DNA of 44,642 nucleotides from positions 1 to 44,642 of the forward strand of contig CAKQXZ010000010.1 of assembly GCA_934292955.1 (NCBI GenBank). The letters run 5' to 3'. The stretch is from an uncultured Clostridia bacterium (GTDB lineage: Bacteria > Bacillota_A > Clostridia > Christensenellales > Borkfalkiaceae). Shown piece after piece: positions 1-12,386 of the stretch (its first letter is position 1; every line of letters starts with the position of its first letter). The notes beneath the pieces are model-generated. The model did no database searches. It saw only the letters and a list, made by a program, of their open reading frames with translations, and was not told where the DNA came from. The position numbers and the translations under genes are program-made.

Positions 1-2
1 CT

Positions 3-110
3 CTCGGTGAAAAGACGGCTTATGTAGAAACGTTGGAAATTCTGCAAAGCTGGAAAGACGCGAAATCTCACGGCTTAGACTACAGAATTGAAGATAAATA
101 TAAGATTTAA
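3..110 (+). CDS. 3' end of an unidentified protein (partial)
   Basis: An open frame enters from the left edge and ends at TAA at 108-110, giving 35 C-terminal residues that finish in DYRIEDKYKI. There is no stop in this frame from base 3, and the codon use looks like that of neighbouring genes. The rest of the gene lies outside the window. I do not recognise the family. It runs towards the GH31 gene on the other strand, and the two share the intergenic terminator region at about 281-335. Confidence 0.5.
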   Translation, partial: LGEKTAYVETLEILQSWKDAKSHGLDYRIEDKYKI

Positions 111-280
111 GCCCCTTATATTAGCGTAAAACTTTTACTGTCGCAAGTCATTTTTTATTTGCTACACTTTTTTCGCATCGCAGCCAACAATTTTTTTAGC
201 AAACTTCGGCGACATGATATAGAATTGACTTTTTTACCGATAAATAGTAAAACCAACTTCAAAAAACTTTCCGACTACAA

Positions 281-335
281 AAAAAATAGCCGCCGAAATC
301 TTTCTTACCGAAAAATTCCGACGGCTCTATTTTTA
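281..335. terminator. Probable bidirectional terminator between convergent genes
   Basis: The arm AAAAATAGCCGCCG (from about 282) pairs with CGACGGCTCTATTTTT (about 319-334), with a small bulge. A-rich and T-rich flanks give a U-run on either strand. It lies immediately after the GH31 stop codon (342-344, minus strand) and downstream of the gene ending at 110. Confidence 0.6.
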
Positions 336-341
336 TTCTAT

Positions 342-2762
342 TTACCACTTTATTATATTGAAAAACTCTTTAATCTGTTCTTTTCGTACATTTTTTATAA
401 ACGAATCGTCGAGAATTTTAATAAACTCTTCTTCCGTTCCTGCGTCGCGCAAAGCCTTGAAGAGATTTTCTTTTTCGATGTTATTGCCTTCGCACCGCTC
501 TATAACGGAAAGCATGCGGCTCTTTGCATAACCAAGCGAATCGGCGGTAAGATCGGAAATCTTTTCGTTTGCTTTAACGACGACCTTTGCAGTTCCGCCG
601 AGATAATCGAACGCAACTTTAAGGCAGCGATTATGCGTAACGGTAAAATCGACTTTTTCGCCGTTTTCGGCACAGGAAACGCACACGCCGTCGACAATAT
701 TCATAAATTCGACCGTAATTCTGCGTTTTGACGGCGAAACGGACTTATCGCCCGACGAAATAACGGTGAATTCCGTTCCGCTATTTTCTACGGCATAAGT
801 TGTTTCGAGCCGAGCCGTGTTGCCGTTGTCTTCGATCATAGTAAAGCGAGCGTTGTCGCCGTAAACAAGCACGCGCAGATTTTCGGGGTTGTCACACCCG
901 TTACCCTTATCTTCGGATAACGGAATAATCGAGTTATATTTTACAAAAACCGGAATACTGCCAAGCCCGCGATACGCCTCGAACCGATTAAAGTCACCGC
1001 TCACTACATACGCCTGTCTTGTGAACAAATCGATATATCTGCCCGCGGGAAGATTGACGGTTACACAACCGATTCCGCCGTCGCTCTTTTTGGTTATGGG
1101 CGCAACGATCATTTCGTTGCCGAAAGTAAATTCGTTAAACGATTTATACGCCCACTCGGCTTCGGGGTTGTCGTAATACATAGGCTCGATCAACGCCCGC
1201 CCCTGCTCGTGCGTTAAATGATTGTAAGTGTGAATATACGGCACAAGTTTGTGACGCAACTTCAACTGATCGATAATCAGGTCGCCTACGCTGTCGTCAT
1301 AACGCCACGGCTCTTTGCCCAGAACGTTATATGCCGTGGAATGCAGTCTGTTAATCGGGCTGAACACGCCGAGTTGCACCCAACGGATTGCAAGTTCGTT
1401 GTCCTTTGCGCCGAAATGATGCCCGCCGATATCGTGGCTCCACCAGGTATAGCCTATATTAGACGCGGTTGCGGTGAAATACGGCTGATAATCGAGAAAT
1501 TTCCAGTCCATAACCGTATCGCCCGAAAAACCGAGCGGGTAACGATGTGCGCCCGCACCGCAGAAACGCGACAGAATAAGCCCCGCGCCGTAGCGGAAAT
1601 TGTCTTTGTAATGCAGATGATTAAGCAGCCAAAGCGGATCAAGCCCCTTGATTTTCGTGGTAAAGCCCTGCTGCCAATCGATCCACCAGAAATCTACGCC
1701 GTCCTTTTCGTACGGATGATGAAGAAGTTTGAAATAGTTTTCTGCGAACTTATCGTCGGTAAGGTCGAAACGAATGACTTCTTTGGTCGCGGGATCCTTA
1801 CCCATCGCTTTGGCGAATTTTTCGTAACAGTCTTCAAACCAGCGCACGCCGTCGCACGGATGAAGATTGAGCGTTACTTTCAGATTGCGCTTTTTAATGT
1901 CTTTAAGAAACGCTTTGTAATCGGGGAAAAGTTTTTTATCCCAGCTGTACCCCGTCCAGCCGTGCATTTCGCCGTACTTCTGCGGATCGGTAAGCCCGCT
2001 TTTTTCAATAAAATCTTTCCATACGTCGACGTAATGCCAGTCCATATCGACGGTAGCGACCGAAAGCGGAATTTTGCGCTCTTCGAACTCGTCCATAAGC
2101 GCAAGATATTCTTTCTGCGTGTATTTATAGTATCTCGACCACCAGTTGCCGAGCGCAAAACGCGGTACAAGGGGAACTTTTCCGCTTATATCGTAATACG
2201 CTTTAACCGCCGCCCTGTAATCATGACCGAAAGCGAATATGTAATAATCGGTTTCGGGTTCGCGCTCGTAAACCTTGTCGTCGGTAAGCAGAAGCGACTT
2301 GCTGTCGTCAAACACGGCAACGCCGTTCTTGGATACAACGCCGTCGTTAAGCTTTATGTGCTTGCGGTCGGCGTTTTCGTTAGGCACGCCGTTCACGCGG
2401 ATTTTTTTATCGTCGGTATCGAGCGTGCGAAGCGTTCCGCCGAGATTTCCTTTATTGAAAACCTTAACCTTTTTACCGCCTAAAATAACGTAACTTTTAT
2501 TAAAATCGTCGGTATAAATAACGAAAGTTGCCGCCGCGGTGGCGATTTTTATGCCGCCGTTAAAATGCGTTGTTTTATGCGGAACGGGCAGAAAATCTCT
2601 TTTCCAGACGCCTTGAGTCGTCCCGTCGGTAAAATTGCCGCTCGCGCTATTTTCGTAACGCAAAAGTCTGTCGCTTAAAAGGGTAATCCTTGTATTGCCG
2701 AGCAAAATAACGTTTTCCGCGCGGGCAATACCGCTTTTTAAGTCGTAATCATATATTTTCAT
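342..2762 (-). CDS. Glycoside hydrolase family 31 (alpha-glucosidase/alpha-xylosidase type)
   Basis: This 806-residue protein has the GH31 layout: an N-terminal beta-sandwich, then a TIM barrel from about residue 200, then C-terminal beta domains. The nucleophile is seen in DFWWIDWQQG, with D362 as the catalytic Asp. The acid/base is D415 in GFSGDT, and WWSHDIGGHH is a further substrate-pocket motif. Family members hydrolyse alpha-linked sugars with retention of configuration. The WIDWQQ form differs from the common WxDMNE form, so the specificity (glucose, xylose or galactose) cannot be read from the sequence. No signal peptide is visible, which suggests a cytoplasmic enzyme acting on imported oligosaccharides. 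The ATG at 2762 is supported by AAGGAG just upstream. The gene appears monocistronic with its own promoter. Confidence 0.9.
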   Translation of the reverse strand: MKIYDYDLKSGIARAENVILLGNTRITLLSDRLLRYENSASGNFTDGTTQGVWKRDFLPVPHKTTHFNGGIKIATAAATFVIYTDDFNKSYVILGGKKVKVFNKGNLGGTLRTLDTDDKKIRVNGVPNENADRKHIKLNDGVVSKNGVAVFDDSKSLLLTDDKVYEREPETDYYIFAFGHDYRAAVKAYYDISGKVPLVPRFALGNWWSRYYKYTQKEYLALMDEFEERKIPLSVATVDMDWHYVDVWKDFIEKSGLTDPQKYGEMHGWTGYSWDKKLFPDYKAFLKDIKKRNLKVTLNLHPCDGVRWFEDCYEKFAKAMGKDPATKEVIRFDLTDDKFAENYFKLLHHPYEKDGVDFWWIDWQQGFTTKIKGLDPLWLLNHLHYKDNFRYGAGLILSRFCGAGAHRYPLGFSGDTVMDWKFLDYQPYFTATASNIGYTWWSHDIGGHHFGAKDNELAIRWVQLGVFSPINRLHSTAYNVLGKEPWRYDDSVGDLIIDQLKLRHKLVPYIHTYNHLTHEQGRALIEPMYYDNPEAEWAYKSFNEFTFGNEMIVAPITKKSDGGIGCVTVNLPAGRYIDLFTRQAYVVSGDFNRFEAYRGLGSIPVFVKYNSIIPLSEDKGNGCDNPENLRVLVYGDNARFTMIEDNGNTARLETTYAVENSGTEFTVISSGDKSVSPSKRRITVEFMNIVDGVCVSCAENGEKVDFTVTHNRCLKVAFDYLGGTAKVVVKANEKISDLTADSLGYAKSRMLSVIERCEGNNIEKENLFKALRDAGTEEEFIKILDDSFIKNVRKEQIKEFFNIIKW

Positions 2763-2824
2763 AAGCCGAACTCCTTATATGCTCGCTTGTATTAAAGCGG
2801 CGCATCAAAGTTTTTTCTGTCGGT

Positions 2825-2853
2825 ATTATACTTTATCGGTTTTGCTTTTTCAA
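2825..2853 (-). promoter_or_regulatory. Sigma-A promoter of the GH31 gene
   Basis: Read on the minus strand: -35 TTGAAA (2848-2853), a 17-bp spacer and -10 TATAAT (2825-2830), about 60 bp upstream of the GH31 start. Confidence 0.75.
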
Positions 2854-2953
2854 TAGAAAAAGTTGCGTTCTTAATGCAATATTTTGTCTTTTTTATAATT
2901 TGCATTTTTTTTCATCGAATAAATAAAAAACTTATTAAAATAATAAAAAGCCC

Positions 2954-2973
2954 GTCTATAAGTCGATTATCGC
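2954..2973 (+). repeat. Dispersed 17-mer repeat, exact copy
   Basis: An exact match to CTATAAGTCGATTATCG lies in the gap between the GH31 promoter and the 3' end of rng. On the minus strand it is followed by GGGC and a T-rich run, so it may contribute to rng termination. Confidence 0.85.
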
Positions 2974-3045
2974 ATATTTCAGTTAAAATGTTTATCCGCC
3001 GCAATCAGGCACAAAAACTGCAAAAACAACGTTAAAAACCGAAAA

Positions 3046-4533
3046 TCAGTACAATATTCTCGCCTTGTCGGGAAGGTCGAGAACTACGCTGTTATCGCCT
3101 TTTACGGTAAAAAATTCCTGATGATAGGTCTTGTGCGGAATAATGTAAATTCGCTTATCCGCCCATATTTTAGAAACGTCTTTTCTGAGCGAACCGCGTT
3201 GCAGAATGTAAAACATAATTTCCACATTGAGATCGACGATCGCGCTTTTGTACCCTTCGGCAAACAGATCGAGCAACGCCGCGCGGATTTTAAGGACTAT
3301 GTAATCGTTTGACAAAATCGCACCGTCACCCTGACAATAGGGGCATTTTTTTTCAAGAAGAGAAATGCTTTCTTTACGTTTTTTCTTGCGCGTGAACTCG
3401 ACCAAACCCAACTGATTCATGCCAAGCACGGTGCATTTCGCTCTGTCAAATTTCAACGCGTCGGTAAGTTCTTTAACCACCAGATCGCGATGCTCCTGCA
3501 TTTCCATATTGATAAAATCGACAATGATTATGCCGCCGATATTTCTCAGCCGAACCTGACGGGCAATTTCTTTCGCCGCAAGCAAATTCGTGCGGAAAAC
3601 CGTTTCTTCCAGATTTTCGCTGCCCGTATAACTGCCCGTGTTTACGTCGATTGCGGTCAAAGCTTCCGTTCTGTCGATTACGAGATACGCCCCGCTCGAT
3701 AAATCAACCCTGTTTCTAAGCAGCGCGTCGACTTCTTCACTCAGCCCGAAATACCCGAACATATCCACTCTGCGGTCAAAAAGCACGACCTTGTTAAGCA
3801 CGTCCTGCCCGCGCTTTGCGGCATTTTCGCAAACGGCTTTGTAGGCGTCGGCGTCGGAAACATAAATTTTTTCTATTTCGGAAGTGTAAACGTCGCGGAA
3901 CATTCTGACGGCAAGATTGCCTTCGGAATACAGCACGTCGCCGGGCTTTGCGAAAGGCGCTTTTTCGTTGACTTCCTTATATAATTTATAAAGATATTTC
4001 GCTTCGGATACGATATCCGCTTTAGAAGCGCCTTCCGAAGCGGTGCGCAGAATAAAACTTCCGGGAATTTTAAGCGATTCCAGAATATTTACAAGACGTT
4101 TTTTTTCTTTTTCGTTTTCTAACTTTCTCGAAACGACGTTATCGCTGCAATTCGGGGTATAAACAAGAAGTCTGCCCGCAAACGAAAGCGACGTGGAAAG
4201 TCTTACACCCTTGTTGCCGAAAGGATCTTTTACCGCCTGAACGACTATTTTATCGCCGATTTTAAGGTTAAGCGATTTAGGCTGCTCGATCTCGTCCTCA
4301 CTGCAGCCGGCGGCGGGTTCGCCGAAATAAAGATAACCGTTCTTTTCAAGCCCGACGTCGATAAAAGCCGCCTGCATTCCGTCAAGAACGTTTTCAACGC
4401 GCCCCATATAAATACTTCCCGTCACAACGACGGTACCGTTTTTTTCAATGTGATACTCAAGAAGTTTTTTATCATCCGCAAGCGCGGCAATTATACTTCC
4501 GCAATATCCGTCCACGTAAATATTTTTTGCCAT
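3046..4533 (-). CDS. rng: Ribonuclease E/G family endoribonuclease
   Basis: The 495-residue protein is the length of RNase G rather than full-length RNase E, with no long C-terminal scaffold. An S1-like RNA-binding domain spans about residues 30-110 (GSIYMGRVENVLDGMQAAF). The catalytic domain shows the Mg2+-binding aspartates in AIDVNTG (about residue 293) and IIIVDFINM (about 338). The Zn-link is CPYCQGDG (about 397). Family members make single-strand cuts in rRNA precursors and mRNA. ATG 4533 has GGAG upstream. It is the last gene of the operon pcrA-ligA-TIGR03960-DUF2344-rng. In many Clostridia the radical SAM/DUF2344/rng set is followed by rplU-rpmA; here it is not. Confidence 0.93.
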   Translation of the reverse strand: MAKNIYVDGYCGSIIAALADDKKLLEYHIEKNGTVVVTGSIYMGRVENVLDGMQAAFIDVGLEKNGYLYFGEPAAGCSEDEIEQPKSLNLKIGDKIVVQAVKDPFGNKGVRLSTSLSFAGRLLVYTPNCSDNVVSRKLENEKEKKRLVNILESLKIPGSFILRTASEGASKADIVSEAKYLYKLYKEVNEKAPFAKPGDVLYSEGNLAVRMFRDVYTSEIEKIYVSDADAYKAVCENAAKRGQDVLNKVVLFDRRVDMFGYFGLSEEVDALLRNRVDLSSGAYLVIDRTEALTAIDVNTGSYTGSENLEETVFRTNLLAAKEIARQVRLRNIGGIIIVDFINMEMQEHRDLVVKELTDALKFDRAKCTVLGMNQLGLVEFTRKKKRKESISLLEKKCPYCQGDGAILSNDYIVLKIRAALLDLFAEGYKSAIVDLNVEIMFYILQRGSLRKDVSKIWADKRIYIIPHKTYHQEFFTVKGDNSVVLDLPDKARILY

Positions 4534-4605
4534 CCGATTCTCCGTAAAATCAGTATGTTGTTTATAATTCAGCCCGACCGATATCTGTTTTGTCCCTTCA
4601 ATGCT

Positions 4606-4624
4606 GCGATAATCGACCTATAGC
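4606..4624 (-). repeat. Dispersed 17-mer repeat, exact copy
   Basis: The minus strand reads CTATAGGTCGATTATCG exactly. It sits in the 101-bp gap between DUF2344 and rng, immediately after the DUF2344 stop. Confidence 0.85.
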
Positions 4625-4634
4625 CGCATATTCG

Positions 4635-5258
4635 TTATTTTTTAATGCCTGCAAGATAGTCGTTGAACTTGGTTTCGCCCGTATAAGCCATAGTCTTAAC
4701 TATGGTAATTCCGCCGCCGCCATATAATTCTTTAAGCCGCGAAGCAAGAAGATCGGGGCGCAAAGTATCGTTACCGAAACCGAGCGTACAAACGACTTTT
4801 CCGTCCGCATAATCAAGATCGAAAATCTTCCTTCTTACTTCTTTCGGATTGCCTTTTTTATCGATTATAAAAAACTCTTCGCTGTCCGTCACTTCTTTCG
4901 GATTAAACGGATTTATTCCTTCAATCGAATAAGACGCGCGGTCGATAAGCCCCGCAACGTTGACTTTTTTATCTACTTCCGCAGTATACAGACAATTAAG
5001 CCCGCGGAAAGTAAATTTATTGAACTTTTCATAAAAACTTTCGGCAGGTTCTTCGCATTCCACAAAGCAGTACTCCGCAAGCGACTTTACGCCTACGGCA
5101 ATTGGCGCGGACATAAAGACGTGCATATGCGGATTAAAACCCTTGGAATAGGTCGTTTTTATATCCGCCCTGCGCATTATTTTATTTATATGGCGCAACG
5201 TATCCAGATGAGAAACGTATTCCGCCCCGTCGATTTTGGTATATTGAAAAACTATCAT
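4635..5258 (-). CDS. TIGR03936/DUF2344 radical SAM-associated protein
   Basis: A 207-residue protein starting MIVFQYTKIDGAEYVSHLDTLRH. It matches the DUF2344 family that is found next to, or fused to, TIGR03960 radical SAM proteins, as here. The biochemical role of the family is not established; a part in rRNA or tRNA modification is often inferred from neighbours. I chose the ATG at 5258. A GTG two codons upstream (5264) is also open, but it falls inside the AAGGTG sequence that better serves as the ribosome binding site. A dispersed repeat copy lies just upstream of the start. Confidence 0.85.
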   Translation of the reverse strand: MIVFQYTKIDGAEYVSHLDTLRHINKIMRRADIKTTYSKGFNPHMHVFMSAPIAVGVKSLAEYCFVECEEPAESFYEKFNKFTFRGLNCLYTAEVDKKVNVAGLIDRASYSIEGINPFNPKEVTDSEEFFIIDKKGNPKEVRRKIFDLDYADGKVVCTLGFGNDTLRPDLLASRLKELYGGGGITIVKTMAYTGETKFNDYLAGIKK

Positions 5259-5274
5259 AAACACCTTATTTTAT

Positions 5275-5305
5275 GCGATAATCGACTTATAGCCCGACTT
5301 TTCGC
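5275..5305 (-). repeat. Dispersed repeat, exact core with extended left flank
   Basis: The minus strand contains the exact core CTATAAGTCGATTATCG preceded by GCGAAAAGTCGGG. The same GAAAAGTC flank occurs in the coding copies at 6466 and 9505, so the full unit appears to be about 30 bp. It occupies about half of the short gap between TIGR03960 and DUF2344. Confidence 0.85.
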
Positions 5306-5324
5306 ATTGTTTTACACAATTAAA

Positions 5325-9148
<3,824 letters not shown>

Positions 9149-9174
9149 TTATGTAACTCGCTTTATACTATGCC

Positions 9175-11565
9175 TTATTTGACAATATCCATAGGCGCAT
9201 AGGCAACCGCAAGCGATTTTACGCCCACGCCCGGGAATGCGACCGTTGCGATAAAGTTTTTGCCTTCGCCGTTCACGCTTATAATCGTGCCTTCACCGAA
9301 CTTTATATGCCGAACTTTTACGCCCGCCTGATAAGCCGAAAAATCTTTTTCACCCGTTTTTTTGGCAACCGGTTTTGCGGTGGACCGGAACATCTTCGTT
9401 GCCCCGCCCGACGAATAACCGCCGCCCGAATGCGAAGAAACGCTCGGCTGTTCATAATCGGCGTAATCGGGAACATAATCGTCGCGACGGTAGCCAAAAT
9501 TGCCGTTATCGGACCTATAGCCCGACTTTTCGCCGTAGCCGTATGAATTTCCGCCGTTATTATAAGAACCGTATCCGCGGTTTCCGTAAGAGTTTCCGTA
9601 TGTTCCGCCGCGCGAGCCTCCGTATGTATTATCGTAAGCCGATTTAACGGGTTCGCGCCCTTTTATACCGAGTTCGGGCGCAAGTTCTTTAAGAAAACAA
9701 CTCTGAAACATGGGCTGACGTTTGCCGTAAAGGAAACGTTCTTCGGCACGGGTAAGATAAAGTTTCTTTTCGGCACGAGTGATCGCAACGTACATAAGCC
9801 GCCGTTCTTCTTCCATATCCGAAATACTTTCCTGCGCGCGCGAAAGGGGAAAAATTCCTTCTTCGAGTCCGCTGACGAAAACGGTGGGGAACTCCAATCC
9901 CTTGACCGCATGAATAGTCGCAACCGAAACAAAATTGCCGTCTTCTATCTCGTCGGTGTCACTCGAAAGAGTGATCGAGTTAAGATAGTCGGACAAAGTC
10001 GCGCCTTCGTTGAGTTTTGCAAATTCCACGATAGAGTTCTGAAATTCGCCTACGTTCATTTTTTTGCCGTAGTTTTCTTCGGTATTCTCTTCAAACTGCG
10101 ATAAAAATGCGGTTTTTTCGACTACTTCGTCGAATATATCGCGCAAAGGAGTTACCTGCGCCGCAGTCGTGAGTTTGCTTATAAGTTTTCTGAGTTCAAT
10201 AAGTTTGTTTTTGGCACCCGACGAAAGCGGAAGTCTTTCGGCGTCGCAAAGTCCGTCGAATATACTCAGATCGTAATCGGCGGCATAAGCGCGAAGAACT
10301 TCGACCGTTTTATCGCCTATTCCGCGTTTGGGCACGTTGATTATGCGAAGCAGGCTTTCGTTATCGAGCGGGTTTGTAAGCACGCGGAAGTACGCCGCTA
10401 AGTCTTTGATTTCTTTACGCTCGAAGAACTTGAAACCGCCGTAAACCTTATAGGGTATTCCGTATTTTATAAATTCCTGTTCGAACGCGCGCGACAATGC
10501 GTTTACCCTTATAAGAACGGCGAAATCGCTTGCTTTTGCGCCGCGGTTCATTTCCTGACGGATTTTGAGCGCGACGAAAGACGATTCTTCTTCGCCGTCG
10601 GGAGCGATACGCACTTCTACGCTGTCGCCGTCGGGGTTGTCCGTCCACAGTTCTTTCTTTTTACGCATCGAGTTGCCGGATATAATTTTGTTGGCAAGTT
10701 TAAGAATGCTTTTCGTGGAGCGGTAGTTTTGTTCGAGTTTATGTATTTTAGCCCCGCGGAAAGTATGCTCGAAATCGAGAATGTTATGTATTTCCGCGCC
10801 GCGCCAGCCGTAAATACTCTGATCGTCGTCGCCGACGGCAAAGAGATTGCCGTTTTCGCTGCTTAAAATGCGGGCTATGGACATCTGAATCTGGTTGGTA
10901 TCCTGAAACTCGTCGATATGAACGTAATGAAATTTTTTGGCGTAATATTCGCGCACTTCGATATCGTCGCAAAGCAGATGATATGTTTTTACGAGCAGAT
11001 CGTCGAAATCGAATGCGTTGGAGCGTTTAAGCGTGTCGTCGTAAGTATAATAAATCTGTGCGTAAGTTCCCGCGTCGGGTACGTTGTTGAGTTGCTTGAA
11101 ATCCGACGGCGAAATATCTTTATTTTTGCAGTCCGAAATATAATATTTGGCGTTTTTAAGATATTTATCCCCTTCAAGCCCCATATCGGCGATAATGCGT
11201 TTTAATACGTTGGTCTTGTCGATATCGCTGTAAATGGAAAAATTACTGTCGTATCCGTCAAGCCGCGAAGCGTTTGTGCGCAGAATTTTAACGCACATGC
11301 TGTGTATGGTAGAAACCCACATTCCGCCTATATCGCCGAGCATGTCGCAAAGACGGGTTTTCATTTCGTCCGCCGCTTTGTTGGTGAACGTTATTGCAAG
11401 AATGTTTGCGGGGTTTACATGTTTATCTCTTACAAGGTGCGCAATTCTGGTAGTCAGAACGCGGGTTTTTCCGCTGCCCGCGCCCGCAAAAACAAGAACG
11501 TAGCCTTCGGTATCGAGTACCGCTTCGCGCTGCTTTTCGTTAAGTCCGTCAAGATAATTTGCCAT
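9175..11565 (-). CDS. pcrA: UvrD/PcrA-type DNA helicase with a Gly/Tyr-rich linker
   Basis: A 796-residue superfamily 1A helicase. Walker A is AGAGSGKT (28-35), Walker B is in VHIDEFQDTN, then GDDDQSIYGWRGA, and later VSVATIHAVKGLEF and EEERRLMYVAITRA. It unwinds DNA 3'-5' in repair and clears RNA polymerase. Residues about 640-735 form a low-complexity stretch rich in Gly, Tyr, Asn, Ser and Arg (GYGSYNNGGNSYGYG). The C-terminal Tudor-like domain that contacts RNA polymerase follows (VRHIKFGEGTI). A copy of the dispersed repeat encodes part of the linker (GEKSGYRSDN). It is the first gene of the leftward operon, with its own promoter. Confidence 0.95.
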   Translation of the reverse strand: MANYLDGLNEKQREAVLDTEGYVLVFAGAGSGKTRVLTTRIAHLVRDKHVNPANILAITFTNKAADEMKTRLCDMLGDIGGMWVSTIHSMCVKILRTNASRLDGYDSNFSIYSDIDKTNVLKRIIADMGLEGDKYLKNAKYYISDCKNKDISPSDFKQLNNVPDAGTYAQIYYTYDDTLKRSNAFDFDDLLVKTYHLLCDDIEVREYYAKKFHYVHIDEFQDTNQIQMSIARILSSENGNLFAVGDDDQSIYGWRGAEIHNILDFEHTFRGAKIHKLEQNYRSTKSILKLANKIISGNSMRKKKELWTDNPDGDSVEVRIAPDGEEESSFVALKIRQEMNRGAKASDFAVLIRVNALSRAFEQEFIKYGIPYKVYGGFKFFERKEIKDLAAYFRVLTNPLDNESLLRIINVPKRGIGDKTVEVLRAYAADYDLSIFDGLCDAERLPLSSGAKNKLIELRKLISKLTTAAQVTPLRDIFDEVVEKTAFLSQFEENTEENYGKKMNVGEFQNSIVEFAKLNEGATLSDYLNSITLSSDTDEIEDGNFVSVATIHAVKGLEFPTVFVSGLEEGIFPLSRAQESISDMEEERRLMYVAITRAEKKLYLTRAEERFLYGKRQPMFQSCFLKELAPELGIKGREPVKSAYDNTYGGSRGGTYGNSYGNRGYGSYNNGGNSYGYGEKSGYRSDNGNFGYRRDDYVPDYADYEQPSVSSHSGGGYSSGGATKMFRSTAKPVAKKTGEKDFSAYQAGVKVRHIKFGEGTIISVNGEGKNFIATVAFPGVGVKSLAVAYAPMDIVK
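9505..9534 (-). repeat. Dispersed repeat copy inside pcrA
   Basis: The minus strand reads GGCGAAAAGTCGGGCTATAG, then GTCCGATAAC. The left flank and the first half of the core are intact, and the right end has diverged. It encodes GEKSGYRSDN in the low-complexity linker, where an insertion should be tolerated. Confidence 0.65.
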
Positions 11566-11598
11566 AAAATCGACACCGCCCTTGTTTTCTTTTTTGCG

Positions 11599-11616
11599 GG
11601 GCTTACCGCAAGCCCC
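11599..11616. other. Small hairpin in the pcrA leader
   Basis: GGGGCTT and AAGCCCC (11598-11616) form a 7-bp stem with a 5-nt loop between the pcrA promoter and start codon. No U-run follows it on the pcrA strand, so it is not an obvious attenuator. Its role is unknown. Confidence 0.35.
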
Positions 11617-11626
11617 ATAGATTTAT

Positions 11627-11655
11627 ATTATATCATAAATACATTTTATTGTAAA
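11627..11655 (-). promoter_or_regulatory. Sigma-A promoter of the pcrA-ligA operon
   Basis: On the minus strand: TTTACA (11650-11655), 17 bp, TATAAT (11627-11632), about 60 bp upstream of the pcrA ATG. Confidence 0.8.
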
Positions 11656-11672
11656 TACTTGTCGACAAAAAA

Positions 11673-11713
11673 ATTGCCAAAAATAAAAAACGGACATGCT
11701 AAAACATATCCGT
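11673..11713 (-). terminator. Terminator of the yceD-rpmF transcript
   Basis: On the minus strand ACGGATATG and CATGTCCGT form a 9-bp stem (one G-U pair) with a short loop, followed by TTTTTTATTTTT. It lies just upstream of the pcrA promoter and would end the transcript coming from yceD-rpmF. Confidence 0.7.
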
Positions 11714-11940
11714 CATTTGATATTAAAAATAAAACGCATTTTACGTTGTATGCGCGCTCGCCGCAAGACTCAATGTCAATGCAATGACACGCAGTCCTTT
11801 CGTCCAAACGCATTTTACGACTTAGGTGCAAGCATGACAAGGCTCGACATCAACACAAGGACACAATAGACCTATTTCGGTCATCATGGTCTTTTGGTTG
11901 CTGCAGAAACGCAGTCAGGCGACGCAGATAAGCCGTAAAA
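11714..11940 (-). other. Untranslated stretch after the small basic ORF, with a 14-bp direct repeat
   Basis: About 225 bp lie between the small ORF (stop at 11941) and the terminator. I see no convincing reading frame. AAACGCATTTTACG occurs twice (11732-11745 and 11806-11819), and several short hairpins are possible, for example GACC-tatttc-GGTC near 11870 and CTGC-agaaac-GCAG near 11904. It would be a long 3' UTR of the rpmF transcript and might hold a small RNA. No known RNA family was recognised. Confidence 0.3.
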
Positions 11941-12093
11941 TCACCAGTCTTCCTTAATATTAGTCTTCACATCATCGTAATATGAAAAATATTTAGAACG
12001 GAAAGCGGCTTGTTCGATGCGCTTTTTCTTTTTTAAGCGTTCGTCTTTTTTAGGGTCTTTGACGTCTTTAACATTTTTTTCGGGCTGATTCAT
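11941..12093 (-). CDS. Small highly basic protein of unknown function
   Basis: A 50-residue frame, MNQPEKNVKDVKDP..., very rich in lysine and ending KTNIKEDW. I chose the ATG at 12093 because GGAG lies seven bases upstream; the frame is open further upstream without a ribosome binding site. It follows rpmF by about 70 bp on the same strand and precedes the terminator at 11673-11713, so it is probably co-transcribed with rpmF. Its composition suggests RNA or ribosome contact, but that is only an inference from charge. Confidence 0.5.
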   Translation of the reverse strand: MNQPEKNVKDVKDPKKDERLKKKKRIEQAAFRSKYFSYYDDVKTNIKEDW

Positions 12094-12161
12094 AAAAAAC
12101 TCCGTAAAACAATTAGGCGAATTGCAAAGCAATCCGCCTGAACATATCAAGAATATTAAGA

Positions 12162-12356
12162 TTAGCCTTTCGCTTCTTCTTTCTGAGCAACGACTTCCTG
12201 TCCGTTATAGAAACCGCACTTGGGGCAAACCTTGTGGGGTTGCTTATAGTCATGACACTGCGGACATTCAACCAAAGTGGGGCAAGCCGCTTTGTAATTG
12301 CTTGAAAATCTCTTATTTCCTCTCTGTTTAGATGTTTTCCGTTTGGGAACTGCCAT
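12162..12356 (-). CDS. rpmF: 50S ribosomal protein L32
   Basis: A 64-residue protein starting MAVPKRKTSKQR, the standard L32 N-terminus, with a four-cysteine zinc ribbon (CPQCHDYKQPHKVCPKCG). It is a component of the large ribosomal subunit. The acidic C-terminal tail (EVVAQKEEAKG) is slightly longer than in many homologues. It lies 30 bp downstream of yceD, the usual pairing. Confidence 0.97.
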   Translation of the reverse strand: MAVPKRKTSKQRGNKRFSSNYKAACPTLVECPQCHDYKQPHKVCPKCGFYNGQEVVAQKEEAKG

Positions 12357-12386
12357 TTCTATGCACCTTCCTTGTGATTATTAACC

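Noticed and set aside
1218..2483. Long open frame on the plus strand opposite the GH31 gene, and similar long antisense frames at 5121-6119 and 35744-36718
   Set aside because: They lie opposite well-supported genes, have no family resemblance, and arise from the codon bias (few stops in the antisense frames). No ribosome site supports them.
11867..11880. AATAGACCTATTTCGG as a possible repeat copy
   Set aside because: It lacks TCGA and the right half of the core; the similarity is limited to seven bases.
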